Positions 8,462-16,299 of a stretch of DNA of 43,424 nucleotides are shown one piece after another. The notes beneath the pieces are model-generated. The model worked only from the letters and a program-made list of their open reading frames with translations. It made no database searches and was not told the DNA's origin. Both the position numbers and the translations under genes were made by a program. Numbering within the stretch: position 1 is the stretch's first letter; every line of letters starts with the position of its first letter. The DNA comes from CAG-217 sp963642245 (GTDB taxonomy: Bacteria; Bacillota; Clostridia; Oscillospirales; Acutalibacteraceae), in assembly GCA_963642245.1 (NCBI GenBank), contig CAVIFY010000014.1, positions 1 to 43,424 on the forward strand. The letters are read 5' to 3'.

Positions 8462-9004
8462 TTATTTGAAGAACAGGGGCAATTTTTCCAGGAAAATAAT
8501 GTCTTTTCGATCGGCAGCGTCGCCCTCAGCCAAGGGTGCGGCGCTGGCCACAATGTTTGCGTCAAACAGACCCACCAGCTGCTGCAATGCCTTTAAGCTG
8601 TCGCCGGTAGAGATCACATCGTCCACCAGCAGCACCCGCTTGCCGTGCAGCAGGTCGCCGTCCTCGTGACCCAGGTACAGGGTCTGCTCCTTTTGGGTGG
8701 TGATGGAATGGACGGTCACCTTCTCCGGGTGGTCCATATACACCTTGACCCCCTTGCGGGCCACAATGTACTTTTTGCCGCTTTGGCGGCTCATCTCGTA
8801 AGCCAGCGGAATGCTCTTGGCCTCCGGGGTCACGATATAGTCAAATTCCGGCACTTTTTTCAGCAGCTCTGCGGCGCAGGCCTTGGTCAGCTCCACATCG
8901 CCAAAAAAGATAAAGGCCGCAATGTCCATACTGTCAGACACGGGAAAGCGCTTTAACTGCCGCTCCAGCCCGGCAATATGTAAGGTATAATACTCGTCGC
9001 TCAT
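8462..9004 (-). CDS. Phosphoribosyltransferase (adenine/xanthine PRT-like)
   Basis: The 180-residue type I phosphoribosyltransferase carries the PRPP-binding motif VLLVDDVISTGDSL in its second half and a purine-PRT-like core before it. Such enzymes salvage purine bases with PRPP, giving nucleotides. The substrate cannot be fixed by eye; adenine or xanthine/guanine PRT-like roles are possible, and some homologues act as regulators. The ATG overlaps the stop of the HIT gene in an ATGA, so the two are translationally coupled, which suggests a shared purine-nucleotide role. Confidence 0.85.
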   Translation of the reverse strand: MSDEYYTLHIAGLERQLKRFPVSDSMDIAAFIFFGDVELTKACAAELLKKVPEFDYIVTPEAKSIPLAYEMSRQSGKKYIVARKGVKVYMDHPEKVTVHSITTQKEQTLYLGHEDGDLLHGKRVLLVDDVISTGDSLKALQQLVGLFDANIVASAAPLAEGDAADRKDIIFLEKLPLFFK

Positions 9005-9333
9005 AAAATCTTCTCCCCCAGTTCCGTACCGCCGATCACATGGAAGTGCAGGTGCATCACGCTCTGCCCTGCGTCCGCCCCACAGTTGGAGATCACCCGG
9101 TAAGAGGTGATCCCCTGGGACGCTGCGATCTGCGGGATCGTTTCAAAAATATGGGCGATCACGGCGCTGTTGTCTGCCGTGACGGCGTTCACATTCTCAA
9201 TATGCGCCTTGGGCACCACAAGAAAGTGCACCGGCGCCACCGGGTTCAGGTCCTTAAAGGCCAGAATTTGGTCGTCCTCATACACCTTGGTAGAGGGAAT
9301 ATTGCCGCTGACGATCTCACAAAACACGCACAT
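9001..9333 (-). CDS. HIT family nucleotide-binding protein (HinT-like)
   Basis: The 110-residue protein has the HIT signature HLHFHV near its C-terminus and the CVFCEI start with a possible zinc-binding Cys pair. HIT proteins of this branch hydrolyse nucleoside phosphoramidates, including aminoacyl-adenylates such as lysyl- or alanyl-AMP. It lies 12 bases after alaS, whose reaction makes alanyl-adenylate, a plausible functional link that I infer rather than see. Confidence 0.93.
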   Translation of the reverse strand: MCVFCEIVSGNIPSTKVYEDDQILAFKDLNPVAPVHFLVVPKAHIENVNAVTADNSAVIAHIFETIPQIAASQGITSYRVISNCGADAGQSVMHLHFHVIGGTELGEKIL

Positions 9334-9345
9334 TTGTACCGCTCC

Positions 9346-11976
9346 TTACTGGATCATACCCTGTACCAGCGCAGCAGCCTTGGCCATTGCGTCCGGCAAC
9401 TTGTCTACATTCTTACAACCGGCCATGGCGCTGTCCGGGCGACCGCCGCCGCCACCGCCGGCCAGCTTGGCGATCTGGCGCACCACATCCCCGGCCTTTA
9501 CGCCGCGGGCAATGGCTGCCTTGCCGCAAACGGCAACGATATTGGCCTTTTCGCCGTTGACACCGGCCACCACGGCCACCACATTGTCACCCTTGTTCTT
9601 CAGCTCATCGCCCATGGAACGCAGGGCGTCCGGGGCCACATCCGTCAGGGTGGCAGTGTAGAACGCCAGGCCGTCCAGGTCAACCGGTGCGGCAAACAGG
9701 TCCGCGCTCTTTAAGTGGGCCAGTTCTTCTTTCAGGCTCTTGATCTCCTTGTCCTTGGCCTTGTCGCCGTCTGCCAGGGCAGCCAGCTTCTCCGGCAGGT
9801 CGTGGACGGCGCTCTTGAGCACCGTAGCCGCGCCGGACAGAACACCGTCCGTGCGGTAAATATGCGCCAGCACATTGTTGCCGGTCAGCGCCGTAATACG
9901 GCGCACGCCGGAGGCCACAGAGGCCTCGCTGACAATATGGAACAGGCCGATCTGGCCGCTGTTGCGCACATGGGTACCGCCGCAGAACTCGGTGGAGAAA
10001 TCACCGGCCTTGACCACACGCACAATGTCGCCGTACTTCTCGCCAAAGAGCATCATGGCCCCCAGCTTTTTGGCCTCATCAATGGGCATCTCCATACTCT
10101 CTACCGGGTGGGCGCCCATAATAAAGGCGTTGACCAGGTGCTCCACCTGCATCAATTCCTCCGCAGTCATGGCGTTAAAGTGGGTAAAGTCAAAGCGCAC
10201 TTCCCGCTCGTCCACCAGCTGACCTGCCTGCTCTACATGGGTGCCCAGCACCTGGCGCAGGGCAGCCTGCAACAGATGGGCAGCGGTGTGGTTGCGCATA
10301 ATATTGCGGCGGCGCTCTTCGTTGATCTCTGCCTGTACCGTGTCGCCCACGCTGATAATGCCACGGGCTACTTCGCCCCGGTGCAGGAAGATCTTGTCCG
10401 CATTCTTAGCGGTATCCGCCACGATAAAGGCGTTGTCCGCGCCGTTTTTGATCACGCCGCTGTCGCCTACCTGGCCGCCGGACTGGGCATAGAACGGGGT
10501 CTTATCCAGCACCAGTGTGCCGCTGTCCCCGGCGCCCAGCATATCTACCAGCTCACCGTCCGCATTCACGATCGCCAGCACTTTGGCGCTGCACGCAAAG
10601 TCCGTGTAGCCCACAAAGTCCGTAGCCGCTGCGTTGATCTTGACGCTGTTGCCTTTCCAGGCGTCTGCACCGGCGTCCTTACGGGCAGCACGGGCAGTTG
10701 CCTTTTGGGCAGCCAGCAGGGCATTGAACTTATCCTCGTCTACGGTAATGCCCTTTTCCTCCAAAATATCCTTGGTCAGGTCCAGGGGGAAGCCGAAAGT
10801 ATCGTTCAGCTTAAAGGCGTCCTCACCGGAGAACACATTGCCCTCCAGCTTGCTGATATACTCGTCCAGCATAGCCAAACCGGCGTCAATGGTCTTGCCA
10901 AAGGACTCCTCCTCGGACAGAATGATCTTTTTGATCAGCTCTGCCTTATCGGCCAGCTCCGGGTACGCCACATGGTTCTCATGGATCACCGTGTCGCACA
11001 CTTTATACAGGAACGGCTCGTTGACCCCCAGCAATCTGCCGTGGCGGCAAGCCCGGCGGATCAGGCGGCGCAGCACATAGCCCCGGCCGTTGTTGGCGGG
11101 GATCACGCCGTCGCCGATCATAAAGGTGGCGGAGCGCACATGGTCGGTAATGACGCGCAGGGACACATCCTTTTGCGGGTCCTCATGGTACTTGGCGCCG
11201 GAGATCTCGCTGATCTTCTTCATAATATTCTGCACGGTGTCCACTTCAAAAATATTGTCCACACCCTGCAAAATGCAGGCCAGGCGCTCCAGGCCCATAC
11301 CGGTATCAATGTTCTTCTGCTTCAGCTCCGTATAGTTGCCGTTGCCGTCGTTGTTGAACTGGCTGAACACATTGTTCCAAAACTCCACATACCGGTCGCA
11401 CTCGCAGCCGGGGCCGCAGTCCGGAGAGCCGCAGCCGTACTTCTCGCCACGGTCAAAGTAGATCTCCGAGCAGGGACCGCAGGGGCCGGAGCCGTGCTCC
11501 CAGAAGTTATCTTCCTTGCCCAGGCGCACAATGTGGCTGGGGTCCACACCATTTTGCTTGGTCCAAATGTCGAACGCCTCGTCGTCGTCCTGATAAATGG
11601 TCACATACAGCTTGTCCTCCGGCATTTCCAGCACCTTGGTGCAGAACTCCCAGGCCCAAGCGGTGGCCTCTTTCTTAAAATAATCGCCAAAGGAGAAGTT
11701 GCCCAGCATCTCAAAGAAGGTGCCGTGGCGGTCCGTCTTACCTACCTGCTCAATGTCCGGGGTGCGAATGCACTTTTGGCAGGTGGTCACCCGGGTTCTG
11801 GGGGGTGTGACCTCGCCGGTAAAGTATTTCTTCATCGGCGCCATACCGGAGTTGATCAGCAGCAGGCTGTTGTCTCCCTGGGGCACCAGCGAAAAGCTGG
11901 GCAGCCGCAGGTGGCCCTTGCTCTCAAAGAAAGACAGGTACTTCTCTCTCAAGTCGTTTAATGATGTCCATTCCAT
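9346..11976 (-). CDS. alaS: Alanyl-tRNA synthetase
   Basis: The 876-residue protein is a full-length class II alanyl-tRNA synthetase. The N-terminal catalytic core starts with LREKYLSFFESKGH, and shows TRVTTCQKC and ATP-binding segments. The editing domain carries HTAAHLL and CGGTHVRNSG, which supply the zinc ligands needed to clear mischarged Ser/Gly. The C-terminal oligomerisation domain with a Gly-rich run (GGGGGG) is intact. It follows the PC4-like gene across a hairpin at 12020-12038. I looked for a T-box leader and did not see one. Confidence 0.97.
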   Translation of the reverse strand: MEWTSLNDLREKYLSFFESKGHLRLPSFSLVPQGDNSLLLINSGMAPMKKYFTGEVTPPRTRVTTCQKCIRTPDIEQVGKTDRHGTFFEMLGNFSFGDYFKKEATAWAWEFCTKVLEMPEDKLYVTIYQDDDEAFDIWTKQNGVDPSHIVRLGKEDNFWEHGSGPCGPCSEIYFDRGEKYGCGSPDCGPGCECDRYVEFWNNVFSQFNNDGNGNYTELKQKNIDTGMGLERLACILQGVDNIFEVDTVQNIMKKISEISGAKYHEDPQKDVSLRVITDHVRSATFMIGDGVIPANNGRGYVLRRLIRRACRHGRLLGVNEPFLYKVCDTVIHENHVAYPELADKAELIKKIILSEEESFGKTIDAGLAMLDEYISKLEGNVFSGEDAFKLNDTFGFPLDLTKDILEEKGITVDEDKFNALLAAQKATARAARKDAGADAWKGNSVKINAAATDFVGYTDFACSAKVLAIVNADGELVDMLGAGDSGTLVLDKTPFYAQSGGQVGDSGVIKNGADNAFIVADTAKNADKIFLHRGEVARGIISVGDTVQAEINEERRRNIMRNHTAAHLLQAALRQVLGTHVEQAGQLVDEREVRFDFTHFNAMTAEELMQVEHLVNAFIMGAHPVESMEMPIDEAKKLGAMMLFGEKYGDIVRVVKAGDFSTEFCGGTHVRNSGQIGLFHIVSEASVASGVRRITALTGNNVLAHIYRTDGVLSGAATVLKSAVHDLPEKLAALADGDKAKDKEIKSLKEELAHLKSADLFAAPVDLDGLAFYTATLTDVAPDALRSMGDELKNKGDNVVAVVAGVNGEKANIVAVCGKAAIARGVKAGDVVRQIAKLAGGGGGGRPDSAMAGCKNVDKLPDAMAKAAALVQGMIQ

Positions 11977-12010
11977 ATCTAAAATTCACCTTTGAATAGA
12001 TTTGTTACAA

Positions 12011-12038
12011 AAGGGCAAAGGGCACCCACCGGGTGCCC
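12011..12038 (-). terminator. Hairpin between the PC4-like gene and alaS
   Basis: GGGCACCC pairs with GGGTGCCC around a 3-base loop at 12020-12038. On the minus strand it is followed by a T-rich tract (TTTGCCCTTTTG). It probably terminates or attenuates transcription after the PC4-like gene. Confidence 0.6.
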
Positions 12039-12049
12039 CCTCACCTTGC

Positions 12050-12265
12050 TTAGAGTTTTTCGACCAGATTTTTCAGCTCAACGATCTCTTCCTTGGTAAA
12101 GGTAAGACCCTTGCTCATCTTGGAGTGGTCGGGTGACCAGTCTCTCACATCGATCTTCGGCTCGCGACCGTTCCAAGAGATCATATTCACCTCTCGGGTC
12201 CAGCCCCGTGCTGTCTCAGAGATCACACCCAGGTGCTCGGTGATCTCATACTTGATTTCCGGCAT
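12050..12265 (-). CDS. YdbC/PC4-like small DNA-binding protein
   Basis: The 71-residue protein matches the PC4/YdbC family, whose members bind single-stranded DNA as dimers with a curved beta-sheet. The typical pattern is visible: a strand pair (KYEITEHLGVIS), a Trp-rich centre (EVNMISWNGREPKIDVRDW) and a C-terminal helix (FTKEEIVELKNLVEKL). It starts at an ATG with AGGAGG 7 bases upstream. It lies 54 bases after ackA and before alaS, with a hairpin downstream. The role in this organism is unknown; a general ssDNA or transcription cofactor role is inferred from the family. Confidence 0.85.
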   Translation of the reverse strand: MPEIKYEITEHLGVISETARGWTREVNMISWNGREPKIDVRDWSPDHSKMSKGLTFTKEEIVELKNLVEKL

Positions 12266-12319
12266 ATTCGCTCCTCCTTTGCTGATAATATTGTATGTAA
12301 AAACAGAATTTACAAGCGC

Positions 12320-13543
12320 TTATTTTTGCAGGCTCTCTACGACCTTCTGGGTCTCCTGTGCGATCACCAGCTCCTCATCGGTGGCCAGGATAAACACACG
12401 CACCTTGGCGCCGGGATCGGTCAGCTCTGCTTCGGCACCCTTTACGGTGTTCTTGTTCAGCTCCTCGTCGATCTGCACGCCCATATAGCCCAGGTAAGAG
12501 CAGATACGAGAGCGCAGCCAGTGGCCGTTCTCGCCGATACCGCCGGTGAACACAATGCCGTCCACACCGTTCATCGCGGCAATGTAAGAGCCGATGAACT
12601 TGGCGATCTCATAGGCCTGCATCTCGTGTGCCAGGCTGGCACGCTTGTTGCCGGCGTTCTGTGCGGCACAGATGTCACGGTCGTCGGAGGACACGCCGGA
12701 GATGGCGTTCACACCGGACTGTTTGTTGAGGATGGTGTCCATCTCGTCCGGGGTCAGACCCAGCTTTTTCATCATAAAGGTGACCACAGAGGGGTCCACA
12801 CCGCCGGAGCGGGTGCCCATCATAAAGCCGTCCAGGGGGGTAAAGCCCATGGAGGTGTCTACCACCTTGCCGTGCTCCACGGCAGCCACGGAAGAACCGT
12901 TGCCCAGATGGCAGGTGATCAGCTTCAGATCTTCAATGGGCTTGCCCATCTTGTCTGCGCAGCGGTGAGATACATAAAAGTGAGAAGTGCCGTGGAAGCC
13001 GTAACGGCGCACACCGTACTTCTCGTACCATTCATAGGGTACGGCATACATATAAGCCTTAGGCGGCATGGTGCTGTGGAATGCGGTATCGAATACCACC
13101 ACCTGGGGCACATCCGGGCCAACAACGGCCTTGCAGGCCTCATAGCCCTGGATATGGCCGGGGTTGTGCAGCGGCGCCAGCGGAGACAGCTTGCGCAGGT
13201 TCTCCACCACCGTATCATCCACCAGCACGCTGTGGGTGTAAATATCGCCACCCTGCACGATACGGTGACCAACGGCGTCAACCTCTTTCATAGAGTCGAT
13301 CACCTTGTGCTCGCCCTCGCACAGAATGTACTTCACTTCGTTAAAAGCGTCCGTATGAGTGGGCAACTCCTTGTCGTACTCAAACTTCTGTCCGTTTACC
13401 TTTACGGACACATTCTTCTCGCCGCCGTTGATGGTCATACCGATCCGCTCAATGACGCCCTTACACAGCACGGACAGATCGCTCATATCCATCAGCTGAT
13501 ATTTTAAGGAAGAACTCCCGCAGTTAATAACCAGAATTTTCAA
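12320..13543 (-). CDS. ackA: Acetate kinase
   Basis: The 407-residue enzyme makes ATP from acetyl phosphate with release of acetate. The family start KILVINCGSSSLKYQL, the TCHLGNGSSV phosphate-binding stretch, the FDTAFHSTMP substrate segment and the C-terminal FTGGIGEN motif are all present. No phosphotransacetylase gene is in the window. GGAGGG lies 8 bases upstream of the ATG. It diverges from tmcAL, which consumes acetate, from a shared AT-rich promoter region. Confidence 0.96.
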   Translation of the reverse strand: MKILVINCGSSSLKYQLMDMSDLSVLCKGVIERIGMTINGGEKNVSVKVNGQKFEYDKELPTHTDAFNEVKYILCEGEHKVIDSMKEVDAVGHRIVQGGDIYTHSVLVDDTVVENLRKLSPLAPLHNPGHIQGYEACKAVVGPDVPQVVVFDTAFHSTMPPKAYMYAVPYEWYEKYGVRRYGFHGTSHFYVSHRCADKMGKPIEDLKLITCHLGNGSSVAAVEHGKVVDTSMGFTPLDGFMMGTRSGGVDPSVVTFMMKKLGLTPDEMDTILNKQSGVNAISGVSSDDRDICAAQNAGNKRASLAHEMQAYEIAKFIGSYIAAMNGVDGIVFTGGIGENGHWLRSRICSYLGYMGVQIDEELNKNTVKGAEAELTDPGAKVRVFILATDEELVIAQETQKVVESLQK

Positions 13544-13585
13544 AATTTATCCCTCCAAATCTTGCAATAGAATTCTACAGCCATT

Positions 13586-13615
13586 ATAATAATATATATA
13601 TTATAATATTGTCAA
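13586..13615 (-). promoter_or_regulatory. Promoter of ackA
   Basis: On the minus strand TTGACA (13615-13610) is followed after 18 bases by TATTAT (13591-13586), with a TATAAT three bases further on. The 30-base alternating AT tract between ackA and tmcAL probably also serves tmcAL on the other strand. Confidence 0.65.
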
Positions 13616-13634
13616 GGGAAAACAGGATTTTTTT

Positions 13635-14702
13635 ATGATCAGCGGTATAATTTGTGAATTTAACCCCTTCCACGCCGGGCATAAGCACTTGATCGACCAG
13701 GTCAAGACCGCATCCGGCGACGCTGTGGTATGCGTGATGAGCGGCAACTTTGTGCAGCGGGGCGCCTTTGCGGTGTACGACAAGCGCGCCCGCACGGAAA
13801 CAGCGCTAAAGGGCGGCGCCGACCTGGTGCTGGAGCTGCCCACTGCCTACGCCACCCGCTCTGCCGAGGGGTTCGCCCGGGCGGGGGTGCAGCTGCTGGA
13901 GGCTACCGGTGTGGTGGAGCAGCTGGCCTTTGGCACCGAGTGCGCCGACTTAAGGGCGCTGACGGCGCTGGCCGGGGAGATCAAGGCTCACCAGGGGGAG
14001 ATCGCCCGGGTGATGAAAACCGGGTGCTCCTACCCGGCTGCCCGGCGGCAGGTGATGGACAGCCCGCTGCTGGACACACCCAATAACATTTTGGCCCTGG
14101 AATATATGGAATGCACCCACCTGCCCTGCACCTGCGTGCAACGGCTGGGGCTGGGTCACGATACGGCGGACCCGCTGTACAGCGCCTCTGCCATTCGCGC
14201 CACTCTCCCGGCAGAGGAGATTTACAGTATCGAGCACTGCCAGCGGGCGGTGCTGGCGGTGCTGCGCCGTATGGGACCGTCAGACTGGGCCGCCATTGAC
14301 GATGTGACCGACGGACTGGAGAACCGACTGGCCCGGGCTGCCCAAAGCGCCACAAGCCTGGAAGAACTGTACACAGTCGTTAAGACCAAGCGCTACACCC
14401 ACGCCCGTATTCGCCGTATTGTACTGCGGGCCTACCTGGGCATTGGCAAAGGGGACTACCCGAAAGCGCCGCCATACCTGCGGGTGCTGGGCTTTAACGC
14501 TACCGGCAAGGCGCTGCTGGCGAGAATGCAGCGCACCGCCACCCTGCCCACCGTGACCCGTATGGCAGATGTAAAGGCCCTTTCCCCGGAGGGGCAGGCC
14601 CTGTTCCGGCTGGAGAGCCGGTGCACGGATCTATACGCCCTGGGGGCAAAAAAGCCCCTGCCCGGCGGCGCCGAGCAAAGGCTTCAAATGGTATCTATAT
14701 AA
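13635..14702 (+). CDS. tmcAL: tRNA(Met) cytidine acetate ligase TmcAL
   Basis: The 355-residue protein carries the nucleotidyltransferase signature GIICEFNPFHAGH at residues 4-16, with the HxGH pair that binds ATP. TmcAL (YlbM) uses acetate and ATP to make N4-acetylcytidine at the wobble base of elongator tRNA(Met). The family's VMSGNFVQRG and the LxRxGLGHD-type and YSASAIR segments are present. The length is a little short of the ~400-residue Bacillus form because the C-terminal region is reduced. CAGGA lies 7 bases before the ATG. Its last 19 bases overlap the end of the convergent RNase M5 gene. Confidence 0.9.
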   Translation: MISGIICEFNPFHAGHKHLIDQVKTASGDAVVCVMSGNFVQRGAFAVYDKRARTETALKGGADLVLELPTAYATRSAEGFARAGVQLLEATGVVEQLAFGTECADLRALTALAGEIKAHQGEIARVMKTGCSYPAARRQVMDSPLLDTPNNILALEYMECTHLPCTCVQRLGLGHDTADPLYSASAIRATLPAEEIYSIEHCQRAVLAVLRRMGPSDWAAIDDVTDGLENRLARAAQSATSLEELYTVVKTKRYTHARIRRIVLRAYLGIGKGDYPKAPPYLRVLGFNATGKALLARMQRTATLPTVTRMADVKALSPEGQALFRLESRCTDLYALGAKKPLPGGAEQRLQMVSI

Positions 14703-15262
14703 GTAAAAAATTCGTCCCGCTGCATACGGCTGTTCAGATACGCCAATAAAGCGGAAGTAGAGAGGAACTCCGGCAAGTCCAGCGCTGCCAGGAGTTTCTT
14801 CTTTTTTTGCTTGCTGCCGGGGGTGCCCGCCAGTCCGGCGGCGTACAGATCGTAGCTGGTGATCGGATCCTTGGGCGGCTCTGTGGTATAGCGCACTTGC
14901 AGCTGATCAAATAGCGCCATCAGCACGCTGTCGTCGATCCCCTCCACACCCAGCTTGCCCTCCTTAGAGGGCTTTTGCTTGCGGTGCTCCTTGCCGTACA
15001 CATCCGGGATATACAGGTGCTTCACCTGCTGCGGGGGCAGCCCCTTGGCAATATAATTGCGGATCTGGAACCCGCTGTGGTCCGAGTCGGTAAGAATGAT
15101 GATCCCCCGCTCCATTGCCAGGCGGCGGATAAACTGCAAGCGCTTTTTATCCTTATATATAGCAAAGCCGCCGGTCTCTACGATCATGGCGTCCAGGAAG
15201 TTAGACAGCTTGATCTTGTCATACTTGCCCTCCACGATCACTGCTTCTTCAATATGGATCAT
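14684..15262 (-). CDS. rnmV: Ribonuclease M5 (5S rRNA maturation)
   Basis: The 192-residue protein has a Toprim domain: VEGKYDK (catalytic Glu) at the start and LTDSDHSGF (DxD metal ligands) in the middle, followed by the RNase M5 C-terminal domain. The enzyme trims both ends of precursor 5S rRNA in Firmicutes. Its ATG overlaps the stop of holA by four bases, so it is translationally coupled as the last gene of the lacZ-comEC-holA string. The 3' end overlaps tmcAL on the other strand and I see no terminator between them. Confidence 0.9.
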   Translation of the reverse strand: MIHIEEAVIVEGKYDKIKLSNFLDAMIVETGGFAIYKDKKRLQFIRRLAMERGIIILTDSDHSGFQIRNYIAKGLPPQQVKHLYIPDVYGKEHRKQKPSKEGKLGVEGIDDSVLMALFDQLQVRYTTEPPKDPITSYDLYAAGLAGTPGSKQKKKKLLAALDLPEFLSTSALLAYLNSRMQRDEFFTYIDTI

Positions 15263-16299
15263 TGGCCGCTGACGGCGATCACAGACAATTTAACGATCGC
15301 CTCCTCCAGTAAGATTTTTGCGTCCACGGCGGTGCTCTTCAGCGCCCGATCTAGATCGTCCAGCACCTGCATAGAGCGGCGCAGCGCGCCTACGGACAGT
15401 TTGGCTGCGTCCCGCATGGCGTTGTTCAGCACAAAGTCCCGCCCTTTGTAGTTATAATACTGTGCAATATCGTCCGCTCTGTGGCCGTCGATCTTGGCGC
15501 ACTTCACCCGGTACATATCCACATAATTGTTGATCAGCACCGCTGCCACCGGGATCGGCTCCTCCCCCAGTTCAAACAGGGTGTGCAGCACCTTGCAGGC
15601 GGAGCCGGTGTCGCCCTTCATAATGAATTTGGACAGATCGTACACCCGCGCTTGCAGGCACTTGGTGGCCATATTGTCAATGACCGCCGCCGTGATCTCG
15701 CCGTCCTTGCAAAAAGCGGACAGCTTGTCCAGTTCGTGGAGCAGGGTCTGCATATCCGTACCCACCACGGAGATCAGGTAGCGGGCCTGGTCCGTTTGCA
15801 GCGCAGCGCCCCGCTTTTTGGCGCCGCTGACCAGCATTTTCACCAGGTCGCCCTGGGTGCGGGTGTTCAGCTCCACTGCGTCCCCGGCCTTGGCAAAGGC
15901 TTTGATAATACTGTTCCAGCGCTTTTCCTTTTTGGTGTCCACCGTCAGGGACTGGTAGGTAAATACCAGCACCGTGGTGTCCGGCACATCCTTGAGATAT
16001 GCCTTTATATCCTCCACATCCGCCTTTTTGTCAAACGGGAAGTCGTAGACCAGCACCAGATTGCTGCCGCCCATCATAGGGAATGTGTCTGCGTCGTGGA
16101 ACACATCGGAGAGCGCCGTGCCGTCCTTTTCATAAATATGGATATTAAAATCCGCAAAGGCCGGGTCCACCGCCTTTTTCTTGATTTGGGCAATATAGTG
16201 GTCCTTTAAGTACCCCTCGTCGCCGTAAATAAAATAGGCGTGGGACAAAGCGCCGCTTTTCAGCTGGGCGCGCAGCTCCTTTTCGCCGATCACAGCCAT
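15259..16299 (-). CDS. holA: DNA polymerase III delta subunit
   Basis: The 346-residue protein has the HolA pattern: HAYFIYGDEGYLKDHYI near the N-terminus, YDFPFDKKADVEDIKAYL and VLVFTY in the AAA+-like fold, then the C-terminal collar helices (LISVVGTDMQTLLHELDKLSAF). It opens the sliding clamp as part of the clamp loader. AGGAGG lies inside the end of comEC 8 bases before its ATG, and the two frames overlap by 10 bases. The comEC-holA order is common in Firmicutes. Confidence 0.93.
   Translation of the reverse strand: MAVIGEKELRAQLKSGALSHAYFIYGDEGYLKDHYIAQIKKKAVDPAFADFNIHIYEKDGTALSDVFHDADTFPMMGGSNLVLVYDFPFDKKADVEDIKAYLKDVPDTTVLVFTYQSLTVDTKKEKRWNSIIKAFAKAGDAVELNTRTQGDLVKMLVSGAKKRGAALQTDQARYLISVVGTDMQTLLHELDKLSAFCKDGEITAAVIDNMATKCLQARVYDLSKFIMKGDTGSACKVLHTLFELGEEPIPVAAVLINNYVDMYRVKCAKIDGHRADDIAQYYNYKGRDFVLNNAMRDAAKLSVGALRRSMQVLDDLDRALKSTAVDAKILLEEAIVKLSVIAVSGQ

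Noticed and set aside
9715..11961. A 748-codon open frame on the plus strand
   Set aside because: Antisense shadow of alaS; low-complexity His/Ala/Gln content and no ribosome-binding site.
11977..12049. Possible T-box riboswitch before alaS
   Set aside because: The only structure is an 8-bp GC hairpin ending the PC4-like gene; the AGGGTGGNACCGCG T-box core and a long leader are absent.
14684..14702. A frameshift or misannotation where tmcAL and rnmV overlap
   Set aside because: Both proteins end normally; a 19-base convergent overlap is unremarkable.
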